64,000 nucleotides of DNA from Armigeres subalbatus (Eukaryota; Arthropoda; Insecta; Diptera; Culicidae). The stretch spans positions 31,077,242 to 31,141,241 of the forward strand of contig NC_085141.1 in NCBI RefSeq assembly GCF_024139115.2, written 5' to 3'. The translations under genes were made by a program, and so were the position numbers. The notes under the pieces were generated by a model, which did no database searches, was not told the origin of the DNA, and worked only from the letters and a program-made list of their open reading frames with translations. This document shows positions 58,937 through 64,000 of the stretch, piece by piece. Position 1 is the stretch's first letter, and every line of letters starts with the position of its first letter.

Positions 58937-59305
58937 CCCGCAAGGTGGAAGGATAATTTTGCTTATACTAACTTAGAACTAATAGCAAATTAGAAAAAAA
59001 AACTTAAAAAAAAACTAATTCGATTAATTCTAAGCAGTCCCACTCTGTATCAAACAGAAGGGAGAACAATAAAAAGTTTTGCCACTTATCTGCCCCTGCT
59101 GCTGTAGGTAGCAGCAGTAACAATAGCCTGCTTCACTGGCGTCGCCAGAAGCAGCTACTTCACTCGCCGACAGTGATCGCCTTGGATCCGTAGGTAGGAG
59201 CGCACCACACAATAGCCTTTTCACTACCGAACACAATCCGCGATGAGACACAGCACACACGTCTGGCTCGTTCGAACTATCGGCACGGAATGATAAGACG
59301 AGTTT

Positions 59306-60676
59306 ATACAATCCCATTGAAGGCGCGAAGATTTTAGCTAGCTAAAATGATAGGTTTCACCAAAAATTCCATTCCGCACATTTATCTCTGCTAAAATAAC
59401 ATAAAAATAACACTTTGCATAAAACCATTTGCGATATGTTATTTTAGATTCATGTCTTCAACTTTTTGATTACTGACATTCAATTTCAGTGACATTGTGA
59501 CCTGATTTGTTTTATTTTCGTATTAAATACATAACAAAGTTTCATGACAACAATAAAATGTTGACAAGTAGAAGTCAGTAAATAGTTACAATGTGGCAAT
59601 CAAGACCAGAATGCTTCAGTTACTGTAACATAGAAATGTTACGGATGGATTACAGCGCAACTTAATGTAAGACCGTATAGCTAGTTACATAGTAGCTCAA
59701 CTTTTTGCGCTTTTTTGGTTGCACTAGTGTTACAGATACAGTCACAGTTATTAAAATTTCACATATAATTTTGTCGCATATCGATCACCGTAATTCAATT
59801 GTGACAATCTGTGCTACTTGGGTTTGCATCAATTGTGCTGTTTGGGTAATTTGAATTGAAAAGTTTCACGGACTTATGAAAATTTTAGCCAACTTTATGG
59901 AGAGCAATTGATCAGGTCAATTTTTCATATATCTTATGAATAACGCTTATTTCCATTTACAGCAAAAAACATAGGGGGTACCTAATTTAATTAACAAAAG
60001 TTCGAAGGGATACCTCTCAAGAAAAAGGTTGAGAACCGCTGACCTATATCAAAAACTGATTCTAAACAATTGAAAATGACAATAAACAATAGTTAAAGAA
60101 GGCTAAGAAAAAAATTCAAAAGACAAATGCGAAAAGAGCAATAGGGTGGGATTGTTCAATCCCTTTTTCATGAATATAAGTGGGGAAAAAATTACGAATA
60201 AGAACAACAAGAATCTTAACAAGGAAAGAACATTAATCAAATGTAATTTTAATTATTAACATGAATATGGTTGGCGCATGAGAATAAATGTCAAATCTAA
60301 TCGATTCACAGTCCTTTTTGATCGAAATTGATTAAAACTACGCTAAAAGTAGCCTCACACCTTGAGAATCTTGTCCATTGATTTTGTTCCCATGTGCTTC
60401 CAAAAAAGCGGGACTTATGCAATTTTGTTGGGAAAAGTTAAAAAATCCTGACCAATTTATAGTCTGGTTTACAGCTCGGACTCTTGGAGATTTCCACCTG
60501 ATAATATTTTAGTCCCGTAAATATTGTCCACACACATGGAAAAAAAATTACAGTGGATGATTCCGAAATAAACATTTAGAGTAAAATCAGCAGTGATTCA
60601 AATCTTTCGGGGCTGTCAGTTTGAGTATAAATCTGAAACATTCATTTTCCCAGCAGATTCATTTTTTATAGGATTC
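59306..60676. other. Right continuation of repeats; no gene
   Basis: The first 30-40 bp belong to the foldback that hosts the LINE. Around 59,500-59,830 repeated GTTAC/GTAAC words match the style of 51,850-52,520, and GTGCTACTTGG at 59,811-59,821 mirrors CCAAGTAGCACA at 51,853. This suggests one older element split by the later insertions. 59,850-60,670 holds nothing recognised. Confidence 0.5.
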
Positions 60677-60865
60677 AGGCAGGTATTTTCGTCTTTTCGT
60701 CATAGTCTCGAAAACCAATAAAAGAGAAACTTTTTTGACAAACTCATCCGTATCAAATCGTAAGCTCAGGAGATACGTTCTGCTATAGTGGAGTTCTAGC
60801 TAAAGGACGTTCCTTTCGATGGTTTTAGCCCCTATGACGATGAACGGAAATACCTGCCGTGTCCC
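60677..60865 (+). repeat. Dispersed short repeat, copy 2 (first at 1,704)
   Basis: Same sequence family and orientation as 1,704-1,893. Here the ends GGCAGGTATTTTCGTC and GGAAATACCTGCC are clearer as terminal inverted repeats. Confidence 0.75.
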
Positions 60866-61806
60866 TACTAGTCAACTGTCAAAAAAATAAAACTGATATA
60901 ACGCTCAGTTCTATTTTTTGCAAATTGGAACCACAAATGAATCACGAGATTCAAATATTTTTCAATTGTTTTGGTGTATGAATTCGTTATTTTATCTACG
61001 GATCAATCCACTTTACAATTATGGCGCCTTTCTTGGCAGCAACATATTGATTTAATTTTATTGAAAATTTGAAAAACATGAATGGAACACTGTTGGGGAA
61101 ACCGGCGAGTTTGTTCTATTTTGCTCCAGATTCAAACTAGAATAGTAGATTTGGAATGAAACTAAATCTTTGCCCGGGTGCTGCATATGTCACAATGAAC
61201 TATTTGCAGCACCGCAATCTAGATCAATTTCCGTGCGTTTGATTTGTTTTCCTCAACAGCTGACCCAACATTTTATTCTAGTGTTTTTTTACATTTAATT
61301 CACCAACTTTTTGTATATACAAACCTCGCGGATCCCAAAACGAATCGATAAGGGAAAAATCTTGCAATTTGACGCGACTCCTTAGGTTGTCCATATTACC
61401 TCCAGTCCCCCTACCATTAGATTATGCCTGCGAATGGTATACATATAATGGCTAGCCTTATTTTCGTCCAAATTTCACTTATTTTTTAAATCTTTTTTGA
61501 TTTTCCTCACTGCCACGTCATTGTCGTATCCAAACAAATTTTCACTTGATTCACTCTTCGGCCAAATGTCTTTAATCTTAAGTCGAAAATGTAAAGCGTG
61601 TTTATGCAGAATCGATCTCTGAATGATCTTAATTTGTTTTTTTTAGGCACGCTTTGTTCAATTATGTATCCCATGTCAAACTACTGTGATTCCAAATGCC
61701 TACCATGATTGGATTTCAAATTGGCTATCATTGCTATCACTATCATCGCAATAATAAATGTAAAATGAAAACATTTCATTTCATTTTAAAATAATTCAGC
61801 ATTCAC
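60866..61806. other. No recognised gene
   Basis: AT-rich with short frames. Nothing was recognised. Confidence 0.4.
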
Positions 61807-61836
61807 GAGACGAGCCAGCCTAGGGCTGAAAGTCTC
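61807..61836 (+). repeat. GAGACGAGCCAGCC...GGCTGAAAGTCTC stem-loop
   Basis: A 30-nt imperfect stem-loop (GAGAC/GTCTC outer stem, GCC/GGC inner) followed by GCTAATAAAAACAC. Same motif as 51,578-51,606. Confidence 0.7.
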
Positions 61837-62052
61837 GCTAATAAAAACACAAAAAAATTCCCCATAAACTATTTTTTTGCAATTCCTGATCATAATATCT
61901 AGTTTACTGTTCGCCTTTGTATGATAAAATGGCCTACTTTTCCATACCAGCGAAATGGGTGCTTTAATGAACATTATGCAACTCCAATGGGTTGCATAAT
62001 ATTCATTATAACACTCGTTTGGGTGCTATGATGAAAACCCAACATCAGAACA

Positions 62053-62343
62053 TTAGTTACATGACTACATTTTGCTGTTTTAGCTTGGGTAAGTGTTCAA
62101 ATACTGTATTCTCTGCGTAGCGTAATAAATGAATTAGTTTGATGGACATGACATCAAAAATTTCCAAAGGCAAGTACATCTATCGCTTTACGGCTTATCG
62201 AAGTATGCAATGCGGCACGGTACAATGGAATCTGATTGGTCTGTGCAGCAACATAATTTATTGGCAAGAATGATCATGTGGAGTAATTTGGGCTGTACAA
62301 TTTGGAACAGATTTAAAAAATTAAAGTCCATTTTCCGTCATTG
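62053..62343 (+). repeat. Dispersed repeat pair, copy 2 (empty site)
   Basis: Paralogue of 46,111-46,555 without the 145-bp MITE; the empty target is at about 62,101-62,112. Confidence 0.85.
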
Positions 62344-62349
62344 CAAAAA

Positions 62350-62475
62350 ATAGTGTGTGCAACTCGTTGTAAAACTCGATTTTTTCAGCACTCGTAGTAT
62401 TTATCCAACTCGGCACGTACAACTCGTGCTGAAAAAATCATCTTTTTGCAACTTGTTGCACAAACTACTATTTAA
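62350..62475. repeat. Foldback repeat (TGCAACTCGTTG...)
   Basis: ATAGTGTGTGCAACTCGTTG at the left mirrors CAACTTGTTGCACAAACTAC at the right. Inner GATTTTTTCAGCACTCGTA mirrors TACAACTCGTGCTGAAAAAATC. About 125 bp, nearly all paired. Confidence 0.8.
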
Positions 62476-62479
62476 ATAA

Positions 62480-63346
62480 GTGTTATTATTATACAATGAG
62501 AAATACGTTCTGCTTTATCAAACATTTATCGAATAAAAACTGAATGATTTTTAGGCTGACTGTACTTTCCACACATTTTCTGAATTTCGAGGCGATATTT
62601 TCCTAAATATTTACGGAAAATTCTTTCCAATTTCCACGAAAAAACTCATTTGAATTTCGATGAGTAATAAACTCTGAAACTCTGACTTTTCCACAGGAAA
62701 TACTTGTAATTTTTCATCCACAGGATAGTCCTTTAAATTTTCAAGGAAATTCAGCCAAATTTCTTCCTTGAATTTCCACGAAGAACTCTTCCACATTTCT
62801 ATGATATCTGAATTCCAACGAACATTTTGTCTTATTTTAATCTAGAAATTTCTCTGACTATCCGACTATCCTTTTCTTTTTTTCGATTTGGCGCCGGAGA
62901 TTTTTATGATTTTCCCCTGTACCAGCCATTAAATAATGTATGTAGATGCCTAAAAAATGTAGTCGTCGTGATGGATTTTGCGCAGCTACAAGCCGACGAA
63001 AAGTATAAGCTAAACTGGTACAAATTATTGGCGGTGTGTCTAAAATGAGCGCCTTTAAATAAAATAAATATAAAATGGACCAGAAACGGATATATCGGAA
63101 TGTCCATAGGGATTTATAAAATATTCAAGATAACAGATGGAGACGCATGGCTTATTAACTTTGCAGTTTAAAAAATCGTGATCTAGAACGATGCCATGAA
63201 TTCTGGGAATTCGTTCGTTTAGCTATATCTGCACATAATAGTTCGAAATAAAATAAAACACAATAAAAATCATTACTGTTTATCAAATTATCAGGTCGAT
63301 AACAATTACATCTACCCTATTCGAAACAATTCTTAACTTGGTTTAC
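62480..63346. other. No recognised gene
   Basis: AT-rich with faint GGAAATTC-like repetition at 62,590-62,780. No gene recognised. Confidence 0.4.
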
Positions 63347-63513
63347 CTGCAGCATGTCCAACAATTTGCATCAACTGGAGCTTGGTCGGCAGACACAACA
63401 CAAACAATTGTTGGAAAGTTTGTCTGTCAGACTAAAACAATTCCAAGCGAGTCTTAATCGACAAGCAGCTTCTTCTGAATTAAACTATGCTCACAAACTC
63501 ATTCAGTTTCACT
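63347..63513 (-). other. Candidate first (5' UTR) exon, minus strand
   Basis: A donor-like CATGCTGCAG|GTAAACC ends the segment at 63,347. An arthropod-type initiator TTCAGTG with its A at 63,513 could be the start, though without a convincing TATA box. The DNA from 63,360 to 64,000 is less AT-rich and shows none of the window's repeat families, as expected near a promoter. If real, it could feed the acceptor at 14,046 of the K2P gene. Confidence 0.3.
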
Positions 63514-63920
63514 GAAAAATGTTTCTACTCGCAAACCGCAAACACAACTATGTACTTGCACTGTACTTTATTTCACTTCGATCAACTGGTTATGAGCACG
63601 AAATAAGCGATAAGAATGAAACTCTTCGGCTATCACTTCAAGTGAATCGCAGTATAACTGGAATTATTCACCGTATTTGCACAAACCGACAATTGTCAGG
63701 TCACTTCAGTTTCAGTTCTGCTCTTCCACATCAAACGACCCACAAAACAACCAATCGATCATTTTATCCCCGAACGGACGAACGTGTCAAAAGATCCTCG
63801 ACAGGCTCTTGCCAGAAGTCACAACCGGGCAATCAACGGTCCGGAGAAGTACGCGCGCGCGCGTCTAAGACGTCCACACAAACCTTGCGGCTTTCGATCC
63901 TGACCGCGCGAGTAACGACG

Positions 63921-64000
63921 ATGGAACGTGCTCTCGCCGCAGAAACTGGCGCCTATCTGCTGATGATCGTCCCCAGCTCCAGCAGAACCTCACATCCGTC
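63921..64000 (+). other. Open frame running off the window edge
   Basis: The ATG at 63,921 opens a frame (MERALAAETGAYLLMIVPSS) still open at 64,000. It is only 26 codons long here and lies in GC-richer DNA. I do not recognise it; it may be chance. Confidence 0.15.

Larger units (their letters stand above)
53508..59292 (-). mobile_element. Near full-length I-clade non-LTR retrotransposon (MosquI-like)
   Basis: A 5.8-kb minus-strand element, with 5' end at 59,292 (CATTCCGTGCCG) and a 3' poly(A) of about 14-17 A (plus-strand T-run to 53,520). The 13-bp duplication ATAAGACGAGTTT occurs intact at 53,495-53,507 and 59,293-59,305. It holds a 5' UTR of about 350 nt, ORF1 (gag with zinc knuckles) and ORF2 (endonuclease, RT, RNase H). 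The RNase H and the endonuclease and RT sequence resemble I elements; MosquI of Aedes aegypti is the family I would compare first. About two frameshifts in ORF1 and five in ORF2 make it inactive. Confidence 0.92.

Overview
This window looks like non-coding, transposon-filled DNA from an Aedes-type mosquito genome. Three things point there: two tRNA-derived SINEs with (TTC)n tails that match my memory of the Aedes aegypti Feilai family, non-LTR retrotransposons of several mosquito-type clades, and very many short terminal-inverted-repeat (TIR) elements nested in one another. I see no prokaryotic, organellar or rRNA sequence, no CRISPR array and no recognisable viral insertion.

The one host coding exon I can support is at 12,800-12,941 on the minus strand. 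It is the first coding exon of a two-pore-domain (K2P, ORK1-like) potassium channel, ending in a clean GT splice donor. A TATA box plus initiator lies 284 nt upstream of its ATG. A well-bounded non-coding exon lies at 13,810-14,045, and a weaker candidate first exon ends at 63,347. If all three belong together, most of the window is 5' intron of this one gene; that is an inference. The remaining channel exons would lie below coordinate 1.

Layout. 0-7 kb: LINE fragment, then an R1-like LINE broken by a SINE (itself broken by a MITE) and by a hAT-type MITE. 7-12.7 kb: second SINE, GGAATTCC-type minisatellites, two TIR elements. 12.8-14 kb: the K2P exon and promoter. 14.3-19.4 kb: foldback elements, a 145-bp pyrimidine-rich tandem repeat and a 273-bp (AT)n. 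19.8-23.8 kb: a 153-bp satellite that reverses orientation midway and is split by a 2.1-kb TIR element. 24.2-27.8 kb: nested MITEs. 27.8-32.5 kb: mostly unassigned. 32.5-38.1 kb: a 5.6-kb satellite with an 8-bp unit. 38-41 kb: unassigned, apparently unique. 41.3-46 kb: tandem repeats, remnants of two LINEs and a tRNA-like SINE. 46-53 kb: dispersed repeats, SINE, small hairpins and MITEs. 53.5-59.3 kb: a nearly full-length I-clade LINE with gag, endonuclease, reverse transcriptase and RNase H regions, a poly(A) tail and a perfect 13-bp target-site duplication, but about seven frameshifts. 60-64 kb: dispersed repeats and a possible exon or promoter region.

Most of what can be read is insertion history. 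Target-site duplications, nesting order and one empty site in a paralogous copy give a relative order of events. No mobile element here appears able to encode its own full protein set.
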